A stretch of DNA of 64,000 nucleotides from Vibrio ouci (GCF_004551525.1 NZ_SATR01000004.1:148990-212989); one strand, 5' to 3'. Counted from the stretch's first letter, positions 9,801-17,722 are shown. The notes: generated from the sequence alone by a model not told the origin. Program-made: numbers and translations.

Positions 9801-10140
9801 GTTTACTGTCGATTAGCTCGATGTAGAGATCTTTCTTGGAGCGGTCTTCACGCTTAAGTAGAAAACCATTAGCAAGCCAGTCACAAAACGTCTTGTTGCT
9901 TTCGTATAAGTCACTAGCAGGTAGGCGATTAAGCTGGTGGACAATTTGGTCAATTTCACCTTCGGTAATGTCGTCCGCTTGATATTGCTTGGCAAGGTAA
10001 GTACGTAAGTCATCGAGAAGCAGCACTTGCTCTTTGTCTTCACGCACGACTTGCTCACCCACCACATGCGGATAGCCTTGCTCACCCAATAATTCAATGA
10101 TGGCTTGTTCGAGTTTGGCTTCAGTAAATTTTAAGCTCAT
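6844..10140 (-). CDS. hsdR: Type I restriction enzyme, R (endonuclease/translocase) subunit
   Basis: A 1098-residue HsdR. The N-terminal PD-(D/E)xK nuclease is visible at about 171-190 (PDGILYINGLP..FEFKSA). It is followed by a superfamily 2 helicase motor: Walker A GATGCGKS near residue 330, Walker B ISDEAHRS near 435, and motif VI TISRVNRKFEGK near 715. A C-terminal helical region of about 300 residues probably docks on the methylase. It translocates DNA and cuts unmethylated DNA in complex with HsdM and HsdS. Length and motifs are complete, so it should be active. Start ATG at 10140, 28 bases after the SWIM gene, same strand. Confidence 0.95.
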   Translation of the reverse strand: MSLKFTEAKLEQAIIELLGEQGYPHVVGEQVVREDKEQVLLLDDLRTYLAKQYQADDITEGEIDQIVHQLNRLPASDLYESNKTFCDWLANGFLLKREDRSKKDLYIELIDSKHLAQALRLIFVPLLEDKTQSAEPKVAEERVSYFESVDQNIYKVVNQLKIENSDEERIPDGILYINGLPLVLFEFKSAVREEQATIYDAWEQIHIRYKRAIPKLFVFNALTIISDGVNNKMGNAFAPYDFYYAWRKVTGNEATEKQGINSLYTMIAGLFDKTRLLDVLKNFIFFPDTSKKEVKVCCRYPQYYAARKLYYNIDKERKPWGSGKGGTYFGATGCGKSYTMQFLSRLLMKSVDFESPTIVLITDRTDLDDQLSEQFCNASDYIGDEMVVSVVSRQDLRDKLQGIKSGGVFLTTIHKFTEDIELLSNRTNIICISDEAHRSQVNLDKKVTLQYKDGVAVDVKESYGFAKYLHDSLPSATYVGFTGTPIDATLDVFGNPVDSYTMAESVNDEITVRIVYEGRAAKVILDNSKLQEVEKYYEECAEAGASEHQIEESKKASANMNAILGDEDRLEALAKDFVVHYEERVAEGSTVKGKAMFVCASREIAYDFYKQVKLLRPEWFEVKKCLEGETLTEEEAKEVMPLAMVQMVMTRGSNDEDELHKLLGTKDYRKSLDAQFKNPKSNFKLAIVVDMWLTGFDVPELDTIYIDKPLQKHNLIQTISRVNRKFEGKDKGLVVDYIGIKTRMNQALAMYSKADESNFEDVQLSVIEVKNHLDLLGKMFHNFDRSGYFSGEPRLQLECLNLAAEFVLVNKKNEHRFMGLVKRLKAAYDVCCGSESLSKQERDLIHFYIAVRSIIYKLTKGDAPDTAQMNKHVRELVAEALRAEGVEEIFTIGEEQAESIDIFDDEYMERVLKLKLPHTKIQLLQKLLGKAISDFKKVNQLKGVDFSKRLQSLVEQYNERREGNELRGEEFEPFVDEMFEGIIKEMTSLMSEMVTELTSFEDLGIDMEEKAFLDILEHMRTKYEFEYEDGKMLELAKEMKVIVDDVAQYPDWAGRDDIKAKLKVDLILLLHKYGFPPIANDDVYKGVLEQAENYKKNS

Positions 10141-10168
10141 GGTTTAAGGCGTTCCCTACATCAAAAGG

Positions 10169-11860
10169 TTACAAATGGGCGGCATAGTGCTGCTTGAACA
10201 GCTTTAACATATTACGCTTGCGTTTATAGGTAATCGCTAGGTGTGCAACTTCACTGTAAAACTGTGCTTTCTGTTTATCGTGTCGCTCAAGCAGCGATTC
10301 GGCTTTTCTCAACAATTCGATAGCAGAGGTATAAGCGTCATTATTGGTTTGTTCTATATAAACAGTAACGACCCGCAAGTAGTAACTTAGCGTGTTATCG
10401 GGCTTTTCATCGACCACTGCATCAGCAAGCTTTAGCAATACATTGGTCGACACTTTACGTGTTGACACCCAATCACACGCTTCGCTTAACTTGTGGTTAT
10501 CCATATAGAACAGCACCAAGGCATCCATCACATCAGGCTGCGAAAAATGATGGCTTGGTGGTTGATATGCCTTCTTAAAGGTGCGCTCAACACGAGTAAG
10601 AAATTCATCATCCTCAACTTGATAGTTTTGTTTAAACTTCGCTAAGCGTTGGTAACGCTGAAAACTTGGCAGTTGTTCTAACTGTCTGTTGGCTAACGTC
10701 CATGCTGAATTTATTTCACCCAGCTCTAAATAAAGGCGGAACTGAGCCTCATCACAGGCGTTAAGCTCATACTGACTGGCGCTCTTTCTTGCTTTTGCGA
10801 GCCAATATTCGGCTTCTAACGGCTCGTGATTATCAATAAATAGATCAACAATTTCTAAGTAGTCACGATGTGTTCGTGCAATTTTTTGCTTAATCGCCAC
10901 CACTTCACGCCAATCAGAGCTTTGTTCAATCAGTGGCATCGCCCATAATCGCAAGTTCCAACCATTTTCATCCTGTGAAGATTGTTCAATCGCTTGTCGG
11001 CATAAGTTGAGAAAACAAGTATTAGTTTGCCAAACAGGTTTAAAATGCTCTTCGATGGAGGGAAACACATCAAACTCATAATTGGTTAAGCGTTCAAACA
11101 TCCACTCCGCTTTCGCCTGTTCGCTCCAATTCAATTTTGCCAAAATACCAGGCATGTGGGTATTAATCAGCGCTTCAACATCAAGCCGATCACCGCTCGA
11201 ATCATCAATATACTCAAGCACTTTATTCAGGCGCTGCACGATATATTGGATGAGCTTCCACTGTTGTTCCGCTTCTAAACTTTGCATCGACTCAACAATC
11301 ATACTGAGTTGTTCATATGCTGAATGGAAATAAGCGGAACTTTCGCGCCAATCCCAGATTTCCTCGCGAGGAAGAGCTTGAGTGACGAGTTTTTTTAAAT
11401 CGCCATACACCGCTGGCATATCATGTATTTCGATTTTTGTCAGCAGAGCATTCCATGCGTATTCATCCTCTTCGAGGTAATCAAGCAGCATCTCTAACGT
11501 GGCCTCTTCACCAAGGCTTTGTAGATGCTTTTTAATTGTCTCTCGTTCACTTTGTTGATTCGCTAGAAACTCTTGGTCTTGCAGAATCATGGCAAGCGCA
11601 ACGGCATGCTTACACACGTTTTGATACTGAGCAGCTGGGCAATCACACACCGCTGACAGGGACGTAGAGCAATCAAGGCTAACGTGATAATCATAACTGC
11701 CTCTTACTATGGCATTAGCAGTATGCTTTTCGACACTGACGTTACGTACTGCACCGCTGTGGGCGAGCTGTATCCCTTTTTGTAACGTCGCGGTTTCACA
11801 CATGGACATCAACTCAGGTAATTGAGGCCATGCGATGCCTGTTGGAAGGTTTTTGTTCAT
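10169..11860 (-). CDS. SWIM zinc-finger protein embedded in the hsd operon
   Basis: A 563-residue protein with an N-terminal SWIM finger (CDCPAAQYQNVCKHAVALAM, about 71-90; CxCx8CxH ligands all present). It is preceded by the usual GxVRNVSVEKHTANAIVRGS strand region and followed by about 450 mostly helical residues that look like TPR or HEAT-type repeats. SWIM domains bind DNA or proteins in many families. Proteins of this general build are known near defence genes, but I know of no defined function. It lies between hsdS and hsdR in the same direction and is not part of the minimal type I system. Confidence 0.75.
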   Translation of the reverse strand: MNKNLPTGIAWPQLPELMSMCETATLQKGIQLAHSGAVRNVSVEKHTANAIVRGSYDYHVSLDCSTSLSAVCDCPAAQYQNVCKHAVALAMILQDQEFLANQQSERETIKKHLQSLGEEATLEMLLDYLEEDEYAWNALLTKIEIHDMPAVYGDLKKLVTQALPREEIWDWRESSAYFHSAYEQLSMIVESMQSLEAEQQWKLIQYIVQRLNKVLEYIDDSSGDRLDVEALINTHMPGILAKLNWSEQAKAEWMFERLTNYEFDVFPSIEEHFKPVWQTNTCFLNLCRQAIEQSSQDENGWNLRLWAMPLIEQSSDWREVVAIKQKIARTHRDYLEIVDLFIDNHEPLEAEYWLAKARKSASQYELNACDEAQFRLYLELGEINSAWTLANRQLEQLPSFQRYQRLAKFKQNYQVEDDEFLTRVERTFKKAYQPPSHHFSQPDVMDALVLFYMDNHKLSEACDWVSTRKVSTNVLLKLADAVVDEKPDNTLSYYLRVVTVYIEQTNNDAYTSAIELLRKAESLLERHDKQKAQFYSEVAHLAITYKRKRNMLKLFKQHYAAHL

Positions 11861-11870
11861 ATTCGTCTCT

Positions 11871-11903
11871 TTGCTCCACTGCCGCTTTGGCTTGCTCTAC
11901 TTC
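11871..11903 (-). repeat. Duplicated copy of the hsdS 3' end
   Basis: This 33-base stretch matches the end of hsdS (12086-12118) at 27 of 33 positions, including a shared core GAGCAAGCCAAAGCG. In hsdS it encodes EVEQAKALVE plus stop; here the same frame reads EVEQAKAAVEQ without a start codon. Confidence 0.8.
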
Positions 11904-12016
11904 AGATGCCCTATTTCCTTCGTTATCTGAGAGTCCTCCACTTTCGTTACCTCAGAACCTTCCACTGCCGTCATCTCAGAACCGAGGGACGAGGTATCTG
12001 AGATCTCACTTTTCAT
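11897..12016 (-). CDS. Possible small ORF of 8-residue repeats
   Basis: A 39-codon ORF that starts ATG AAA AGT and ends 37 bases before the SWIM gene. After MKSEISDTSSL the translation is three degenerate 8-residue units, GSEMTAVE, GSEVTKVE and DSQITKEI. At DNA level these are 24-bp tandem repeats related to the hsdS tail copy. The ribosome site is poor (GGTGGTGTGA). It may be only repeat-derived sequence rather than a gene. Confidence 0.3.
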   Translation of the reverse strand: MKSEISDTSSLGSEMTAVEGSEVTKVEDSQITKEIGHLK

Positions 12017-12040
12017 TCACACCACCGTATAAAGAGCGAG

Positions 12041-12074
12041 ATTCCGGATAAGTTCGTTCCTCACTTTCCGGAAT
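12041..12074. repeat. 34-bp palindromic intergenic repeat, copy A
   Basis: ATTCCGGA, an 18-base loop, then TCCGGAAT, preceded by GAG and followed by GAC. It starts 12 bases past the hsdS stop. The same architecture with a different stem occurs at 63941-63974. It resembles the ATTCC...GGAATGAC class of dispersed palindromes common in proteobacterial intergenic DNA. Confidence 0.75.
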
Positions 12075-12085
12075 GACGAAATGGG

Positions 12086-13510
12086 TTATTCCACCAGCGC
12101 TTTGGCTTGCTCGACTTCTGGTGAATCAAGGCGTAGCTCGCCTGAGATCAGTTTAGGAAGTAACGTGTCACGGAGTTTGGTCAATATGTTTATGTCTCGA
12201 TTTAGCGCAACCCTTTTGTCTGCGTAAGAGCTAAACATTGGCTCTATTACCTGAGAGATATGTTTAGGCGGTAAAACAACCTTCTGTTCAGAAAGTATTT
12301 TTCGACTTAGTTCTGTTTGCCCAGTACTCCCTTCACCAAGCGCTTCAATACGCTTTTCGTTGGACAGCATTAATTGTCCAAATGTGTATTTGAGGCACTT
12401 TTCTCCATTTGATCGAACAACAGTTACGTGCGAATCCACCACTGTAACTTCTTCTAGTTGCGTAACCTGAGCAACTCTACCAAGCGTACCCACACCTGTT
12501 GAGTTAACCAATACATCGCCAACTTCAATCTCTCGTCCTGCAATTTTTCTTAACTCTGGGTTATTTCGACGACATAAATCAAAATTAATATCATGATGAC
12601 GGATACACTTTTGATTGATAACTCGGACGCCACCTTCTTCAACATACTTTGGCGAAATGCCTCTACGAAGTTCGGTTGTAATTTCAGACAAAGACACCGT
12701 TACCCACCCCTTAGGCACCCAACTCAACTCACTCTCTTCAAATTCTCTTGGGAAGAGCTGACGAACATTATCAGGCAGGGGCTTAAAGTCAGCACTTTCA
12801 CGTACTGCTTTGCGGCGTTCAACACGGGTTTCAAATACCTCTGGAATGGGGTTGTCAGCATCAAGGGCGTTATCAATCACAGGATCAAAATCGACAAACC
12901 AAGATTTAAACAACGTTTGCGCCATTTGCTCTAGGGTTTGGTTGATTTGGCCGTTGAGAGAAATCTTTTTATCAAAGCAATCCAAAAAAGAAGATATTTT
13001 TTGCTGTTCACTAACAGAAGGGAGCCATAACTTATGCTCTCTCAGTTGTCCGAGATTAAAGCCAGGTACCGCAGCCCCAATCCCATTTTTTAGGATTTCA
13101 CTCTGCTTCTTAGGAGACGAAAAAACGTAGTAAACAAAGAGCGGGTCTGCTTTATTTGAATCTAAAGTTACCTTCATTTGTTTATTTGAAATAATGTACT
13201 GTTCAAATTTTCGTGATTCATCAAGCAACCCTACTTGGTTGATAGTGCCCCAGCACGTGAAGATTAAATCACCAGCTTTAACTACTGAACGCTTAAACTC
13301 TATAGCTTTATCTTCACTGACAAATACTAACCCCTCATCAGACATCCTATTTGATGTATCTGCACTTAAGTTACCTCCACGGATAACTGGCACACCATCC
13401 TCTTGAAAGAATTTAGAACTGATCGCCGAACCAAAGGGACCAGTTGCTAAAGCTGATTTTTCTTTCGAAGCGATTTCCTCAAGGGTAAACTCTTTCCATT
13501 CACTCCCCAT
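12086..13510 (-). CDS. hsdS: Type I restriction enzyme, specificity subunit
   Basis: A 474-residue HsdS with two target-recognition domains. TRD1 occupies about 1-150, the central conserved spacer is at about 180-215 (SLNGQINQTLEQMAQTLFKSW), TRD2 at about 260-420, and the distal conserved helix is VALNRDINILTKLRDTLLPKLISGELRL. It sets the bipartite DNA target of both methylation and cutting. It overlaps the end of hsdM by 11 bases (ATG inside GGTTATGGGGAGTGA), implying translational coupling. The target sequence cannot be predicted by eye. Its last codons are partly duplicated downstream at 11871-11903. Confidence 0.93.
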   Translation of the reverse strand: MGSEWKEFTLEEIASKEKSALATGPFGSAISSKFFQEDGVPVIRGGNLSADTSNRMSDEGLVFVSEDKAIEFKRSVVKAGDLIFTCWGTINQVGLLDESRKFEQYIISNKQMKVTLDSNKADPLFVYYVFSSPKKQSEILKNGIGAAVPGFNLGQLREHKLWLPSVSEQQKISSFLDCFDKKISLNGQINQTLEQMAQTLFKSWFVDFDPVIDNALDADNPIPEVFETRVERRKAVRESADFKPLPDNVRQLFPREFEESELSWVPKGWVTVSLSEITTELRRGISPKYVEEGGVRVINQKCIRHHDINFDLCRRNNPELRKIAGREIEVGDVLVNSTGVGTLGRVAQVTQLEEVTVVDSHVTVVRSNGEKCLKYTFGQLMLSNEKRIEALGEGSTGQTELSRKILSEQKVVLPPKHISQVIEPMFSSYADKRVALNRDINILTKLRDTLLPKLISGELRLDSPEVEQAKALVE

Positions 13511-15116
13511 AACCCAATGCCTCCAAGTTACTGCGAATCGCTTTATCTAGCGCTTCGGCTTGGTTCATTTGGCTATATAGAGTTTGGGATAGCTCACGCA
13601 TTTTGGTTTCAAATGGAATACCATCGTCTTCTATTTCCGCAGCGCCTACGTAACGCCCCGGAGTGAGTACAAAATCGTTGGCTTTGATCTCATCAAAAGT
13701 TGCTTGCTTACAGAAGCCTGCCACGTCTTCATATTTCTCAAGCTTGCTGTCACCACGTTCTACTCGTGCTTTTAGCTCGGCGTCATCACTGCGCCATGCG
13801 TGGTAGGTATCTGCAATTAACGCGATATCATCTACGGTTAGCTCTTTGTGTACACGGCTGGTCATGGTGCCCATTTCACGAGCATCAATAAACAAGGTCT
13901 CTTTTTCACGCTGGCGGTAGCCTTTCGCGGTATTAGCTCGCTTGTTCTTGGTGATGAACCAGATACAAACTGGAATTTGGGTTGAGTAGAACAACTGACC
14001 CGGTAAGGCGATCATACATTCCACTACATCGTTCTCGATAAGCTGTTGGCGGATTTCCCCTTCACCAGAAGTGTTTGAGCTCATTGAGCCGTTCGCCAAT
14101 ACAAAACCAGCGGTGCCTGTTTCGCTTAACTTTGAGAGCATGTGCAGAATCCAACCGTAGTTGGCATTGCCTGTCGGCGGAATGCGGTAGCCAGAAAAGC
14201 GCGGGTCTTTAGTTAGCTCGTTCTCGTCACGCCATTGGCTAATGTTAAACGGCGGGTTGGCCATAATGTAATCGGCTTTAAGATCTTTATGCTGGTCGGC
14301 AAAGAAGGTATCAGCTGGGCGCTCGCCCAAATTGCCTGATAAACCGCGAATGGCTAAGTTCATCTTGGCTAGCTTGTAGGTGGTCGACGTCAGCTCTTGA
14401 CCATAAATCGCGATGTCTTTGGTGCGGCCTTCATGCTGTTTTACAAACTTTAAAGACTGCACGAACATACCGCCCGAACCACAAGCAGGGTCATAAATTT
14501 TACCTTGGAAGGGCTCTAGCATTTCTGTAAGTAGGGTTACGACAGACTTTGGCGTATAGAACTCGCCGCCCCCTTTACCTTCTGTGGCAGCAAACTTACC
14601 AAGGAAGTATTCGTAGACTCGACCTACTAGGTCTTCTTCGCTCATATCACACTCATTAGCAAGTGTGTCGATGTTCTCGATAGTATCGATCAGTGACGCA
14701 AGCTTCTTCACTTCAAGGTCTTGGCGAGAGAAGTAGTTGTCTGGCAATGCGCCTTTCAAGCTTGGGTTGGCTTTTTCAATATTAGATAAAGCGGTATCGA
14801 TGATGACGGCAATGTTGTCTTGCTTAGCGTGCTTTTTCACGTATGACCAACGAGAAGCTTCTTCGAGGTAGAAGATGTTGTCTTGTTGGTAAAACTCTTT
14901 CATTTCAACAAAGGCTTCTTGCCCATCGTCGATCATCTGCTGGCGACGAGTTTCAAACTTGTCACTGATGAATTTAAGAAATACAAGGCTCAATACGACG
15001 TGCTTGTACTCTGATGATTCAACGCTGCCACGCAGTTGGTTGGCGGTATCCCAAAGGGTTTCCTCAAAGCCTTTCTTTTTCGCAGGGGCTTTCTTCTTTG
15101 CTGGTGCTTTAGGCAT
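13500..15116 (-). CDS. hsdM: Type I DNA N6-adenine methyltransferase, M subunit
   Basis: A 538-residue HsdM. A Lys/Ala-rich leader (about 1-17) precedes the helical N-terminal domain. The SAM-binding motif I DPACGSGGMF is near residue 210 and the catalytic motif IV MANPPF near 287, so the methylase should be active. Size and gene order are like the type IC (EcoR124I-like) group, though family assignment is inference. It methylates host DNA with HsdS and forms the core of the R2M2S complex. First hsd gene of the operon; hsdS overlaps its end by 11 bases. Confidence 0.95.
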   Translation of the reverse strand: MPKAPAKKKAPAKKKGFEETLWDTANQLRGSVESSEYKHVVLSLVFLKFISDKFETRRQQMIDDGQEAFVEMKEFYQQDNIFYLEEASRWSYVKKHAKQDNIAVIIDTALSNIEKANPSLKGALPDNYFSRQDLEVKKLASLIDTIENIDTLANECDMSEEDLVGRVYEYFLGKFAATEGKGGGEFYTPKSVVTLLTEMLEPFQGKIYDPACGSGGMFVQSLKFVKQHEGRTKDIAIYGQELTSTTYKLAKMNLAIRGLSGNLGERPADTFFADQHKDLKADYIMANPPFNISQWRDENELTKDPRFSGYRIPPTGNANYGWILHMLSKLSETGTAGFVLANGSMSSNTSGEGEIRQQLIENDVVECMIALPGQLFYSTQIPVCIWFITKNKRANTAKGYRQREKETLFIDAREMGTMTSRVHKELTVDDIALIADTYHAWRSDDAELKARVERGDSKLEKYEDVAGFCKQATFDEIKANDFVLTPGRYVGAAEIEDDGIPFETKMRELSQTLYSQMNQAEALDKAIRSNLEALGYGE

Positions 15117-15193
15117 GACGATAAATACTTCTCAATAGATGAACTTGGCCCCAAAAACAGAGCCAAGATTTATTGCGAGGTATTGTATCGTAA

Positions 15194-15211
15194 ATGCAAT
15201 TTTTTGCATTG
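15194..15211. other. Small hairpin upstream of hsdM
   Basis: AATGCAA, TTTT, TTGCATT forms a 7-bp stem between the CoiA-like gene and hsdM. A second dyad, CTTGGC/GCCAAG, lies at about 15145-15168. They may attenuate or regulate read-through into hsdM; no T-run follows on the minus strand, so I do not call a terminator. Confidence 0.4.
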
Positions 15212-15237
15212 GTTGGAGTGAGGTTTTGCCAACTAAA

Positions 15238-16257
15238 TTAGATGGTTGTTATAGAATCGACCAACGTTGCTGCTCGCCCTGAGATAAAGGCCGCCTTAAT
15301 GCCTAGTTCAACAATACACGGAAATGTCATTTCAGCGAGTTGCGGCAACAGTGCTTCATCAAAATAGATGTTTTTCACTTCATAGCCGCCATTCGCTCTC
15401 ACCGTATAATTAGCCGTTGAACTTGAACGAATCGGGTTAGTGACATGGAGCATCGAGAAATCAAAGTTCCGTGCTTTTTTACGTGAGTAACCATGAGCTG
15501 AATTATAACCGAGTAGGAGCATTTGATTTTGTTTCAGGGCAATACGAGTACTTTGATAGCTCGCCTCTTGTTCTTCCAGTACCGCGAGTCTCATTCGCTC
15601 ATTGATTATCGAGATCTCAAACTCTAGTTCGTTTTGCAATCTAGTTTCTAGCTGTTCGATAATTGGATGGTAAACCCATTGTCTTGGCGCTTGTTCAATT
15701 ACGCTGGCTGTCAGCGATTCCAGTGGTTCCATTAAGTCGAGCTCAGAGACATAAATCGCCATCATCGGAACACCTAAGCGCTTCACCTTCTCCAGCTTTT
15801 CTTCAGACACATCATTAGTCACCACAATTTCAATAAACACCTTCTGCTGGTGATCAATGAATCCAGTAACATCAGGGATAAACTCCCTCTCCATTTGCTC
15901 TAATAAAGCCTCAGTAAACATCAACAATTCCGGGGCCAGCGTTTCATGTTTGGCATGTTCGATACCAGCCAGATCAAGTTGATGGCGAGACACTGTTAGA
16001 TCTGGTGACAAAATGCGCTTTCCATTCTCAATAATATGCTTGCAGATTTTGTGCAAAACGCTCTCACTGCACTCGTTACTGTCCATCGCATGATGAGCAA
16101 AATGGTGTTGTTTCACTTCCCCTTTTTTGGCCACTAGCTTATCGCCACAACCAACGCAAAAGCAGTCACACGCTAATCCACTTTCGACTTGATCAATATG
16201 AACCAGTTGGTCGTTGATTAAGCCGTATGCACAGATATTTTTTTCTAAATGACTCAT
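15238..16257 (-). CDS. CoiA-like nuclease with N-terminal zinc-binding domain
   Basis: Start taken at 16257 because GGAGA lies 6 bases upstream and family homology begins at MSHLEK; a longer reading to 16335 is possible. The 339-residue protein has an N-terminal Cys/His cluster (CVGCGDKLVAKKGEVKQHHF then AHHAMDSNEC, about 37-65) typical of CoiA-like proteins. A PD-(D/E)xK nuclease core follows: E...PDVTGFI then VFIEIVVTND and EKVKRLG (about 145-190). CoiA relatives take part in natural competence in Gram-positives; stand-alone versions also occur in defence regions. Here it is the first gene of the co-directional hsd block, 121 bases before hsdM. Function is inferred. Confidence 0.7.
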   Translation of the reverse strand: MSHLEKNICAYGLINDQLVHIDQVESGLACDCFCVGCGDKLVAKKGEVKQHHFAHHAMDSNECSESVLHKICKHIIENGKRILSPDLTVSRHQLDLAGIEHAKHETLAPELLMFTEALLEQMEREFIPDVTGFIDHQQKVFIEIVVTNDVSEEKLEKVKRLGVPMMAIYVSELDLMEPLESLTASVIEQAPRQWVYHPIIEQLETRLQNELEFEISIINERMRLAVLEEQEASYQSTRIALKQNQMLLLGYNSAHGYSRKKARNFDFSMLHVTNPIRSSSTANYTVRANGGYEVKNIYFDEALLPQLAEMTFPCIVELGIKAAFISGRAATLVDSITTI

Positions 16258-16465
16258 GTTTCTCTCCAGTTTTCGTTTCAATTTGTATGAGTAAATAAGG
16301 GGAACTCCCTCGAAGAACGAAAACACCATGGCCAAGAAAAACGATATGAAACAGAGTATTACCTAGCAATACTAGGTAACATTAGGTTCATAAATGCATA
16401 TAGAGAAACATCATGAAGAACAGTACTGAAGAACTAAAGGCGGCCATTGCCGTAGCGGAAGCATT

Positions 16466-17431
16466 TTGGCAAGACTATACCACAATGACAAAAGCAACAT
16501 GTTTTGGGATGTACTTCAGGCCATGGTTTCTTTAGTAAAAGAAAGCTCATATCTCGAAGCTGGGGTAACTGAAGAGTGTTATTTCACATCAAGTGAACTG
16601 GCCGAGAAAGCGGCCTATTTATCGAATAAAAAAGCCTCTAGTTTTAATAGCTCACGACTCAATACATATTTAAAAAAACTCAATCAACGACTGGAGGAAC
16701 TTGCTCCATCTTTAGAACGTATCGCTGGTGAACTTGGCTTTGACGTCATCCCAACTATACACAAGGAGTCAAACTTGGGGGGGCAAGGTAAACAATCCAT
16801 TTATAGACTGTATGCAAAAAAGATTGAGACAATCCCATCTGAAAGCATTGCTCCCCAAAAGGCTGTCAATACTCCTACAAATCACTATGAAATCGACTAT
16901 TTCCTAGAATCTGTGCCTAAGCTACCAATTTACACCCGCTGGCTGCACAACATTGATATGGACAACCATCGCTGGAAGATGCTCCTTTTTACAGGGAGTC
17001 CGGTCATACTTCCTATCTTGTGCGTTGTCTTCTTGTACTTAGCACTTGCAGGCATTGTGAACCCGATTTTCTTGTCTAGATTCATCATGTTCACCATTAT
17101 ATATGTTGCTGCTTTTCTATTGTTTTTCAGGTATTTGATAGATGCTCTTAATTACAACATCACCACGCTTCCCGACATCATGCTGCCATTGAGTCTGAAG
17201 TCAGCGGTACTGCATTACGAACTAAAAGAACCAGGTAGTAAGGAAGGGCGAATCAAGCGATTAGCTGTCAAAGTGTATAAAGCAAAATGCCCTGTATGTG
17301 GTTATCGAGTAGATATCAAATCAGTCGGCTTACCGTTTCGCTCAAGACTAATCGGCGTCTGCGATAACAACCCACTAGAGCATAGGTATAGCTTTGATTT
17401 CACGACTCAAAAGGGTACAAAACTGACTTAA
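16466..17431 (+). CDS. Unknown protein: winged-helix-like N-terminus, two TM helices, C-terminal Cys site
   Basis: I do not recognise a named family. The reading frame of 321 residues opens with TTG at 16466. Residues 40-115 (TSSELAEKAAYL..SSRLNTYLKKLNQRLEEL..IYRLYAKK) look like a winged-helix DNA-binding region. Two hydrophobic helices follow at about 175-200 and 205-225 (VILPILCVVFLYLALAGIV, FIMFTIIYVAAFLLFFRYLI). A C-terminal domain with CPVCGYRVD and a later GVCDNN may bind zinc. A better start, ATG at 16413 (MKNSTEELKAAIAVAEAF), lies in another frame and would join this one if the T4 run at 16464-16467 had one more T. The annotated start may thus reflect a frameshift. Opposite strand to the hsd block. 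Confidence 0.55.
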   Translation: MARLYHNDKSNMFWDVLQAMVSLVKESSYLEAGVTEECYFTSSELAEKAAYLSNKKASSFNSSRLNTYLKKLNQRLEELAPSLERIAGELGFDVIPTIHKESNLGGQGKQSIYRLYAKKIETIPSESIAPQKAVNTPTNHYEIDYFLESVPKLPIYTRWLHNIDMDNHRWKMLLFTGSPVILPILCVVFLYLALAGIVNPIFLSRFIMFTIIYVAAFLLFFRYLIDALNYNITTLPDIMLPLSLKSAVLHYELKEPGSKEGRIKRLAVKVYKAKCPVCGYRVDIKSVGLPFRSRLIGVCDNNPLEHRYSFDFTTQKGTKLT

Positions 17432-17437
17432 AACGAA

Positions 17438-17465
17438 AAAGCCCCAGCATTTCTGCTGGGGCTTT
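17438..17465 (-). terminator. Terminator for tRNA-Ser
   Basis: Perfect 11-bp stem aaagccccagc / gctggggcttt with a 6-base loop. On the minus strand it is followed by TTTTTCGTTTT and lies 6 bases beyond the tRNA 3' end. It can also end the convergent plus-strand gene. Confidence 0.9.
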
Positions 17466-17471
17466 AGAATG

Positions 17472-17559
17472 TGGCGGTGAGTGAGAGATTCGAACTCTCG
17501 ATACGTTGCCGTATACACACTTTCCAGGCGTGCTCCTTCAGCCACTCGGACAACTCACC
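17472..17559 (-). tRNA. tRNA-Ser (GGA)
   Basis: 88 bases including encoded CCA. Acceptor stem GGTGAGT / ACTCACC with discriminator G, D-arm with GAGTGGCTGAAGG, anticodon loop CTGGAAA giving anticodon GGA, long variable arm (TATACGGCAACGTAT), and T-loop GTTCGAATC. It marks the right edge of the accessory block and could be an integration site, but no duplicated 3' end was found on the left side. Confidence 0.95.
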
Positions 17560-17722
17560 GAATCAAATTGTGGTTGGTATCGTTAACCAACGAGGCGCTA
17601 ATTTAATGATTCTATTAGGTTAGGTCAAGCCTATTACCCAAAAAAAGCGCCGTTGTTAGCCTGTTTGTACACTTACTAGCTAATTCGATCATGAATCGGC
17701 CAGTTATGTTGATAAATAGCGC

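Noticed and set aside
15121..15237. Terminator between the CoiA-like gene and hsdM
   Set aside because: Hairpins are present but lack a following T-run on the minus strand.
5444..17471. Genomic island integrated at tRNA-Ser
   Set aside because: No integrase gene and no duplicated tRNA 3' end were found at the left side, so integration at this tRNA is not supported; the region is described only as accessory.
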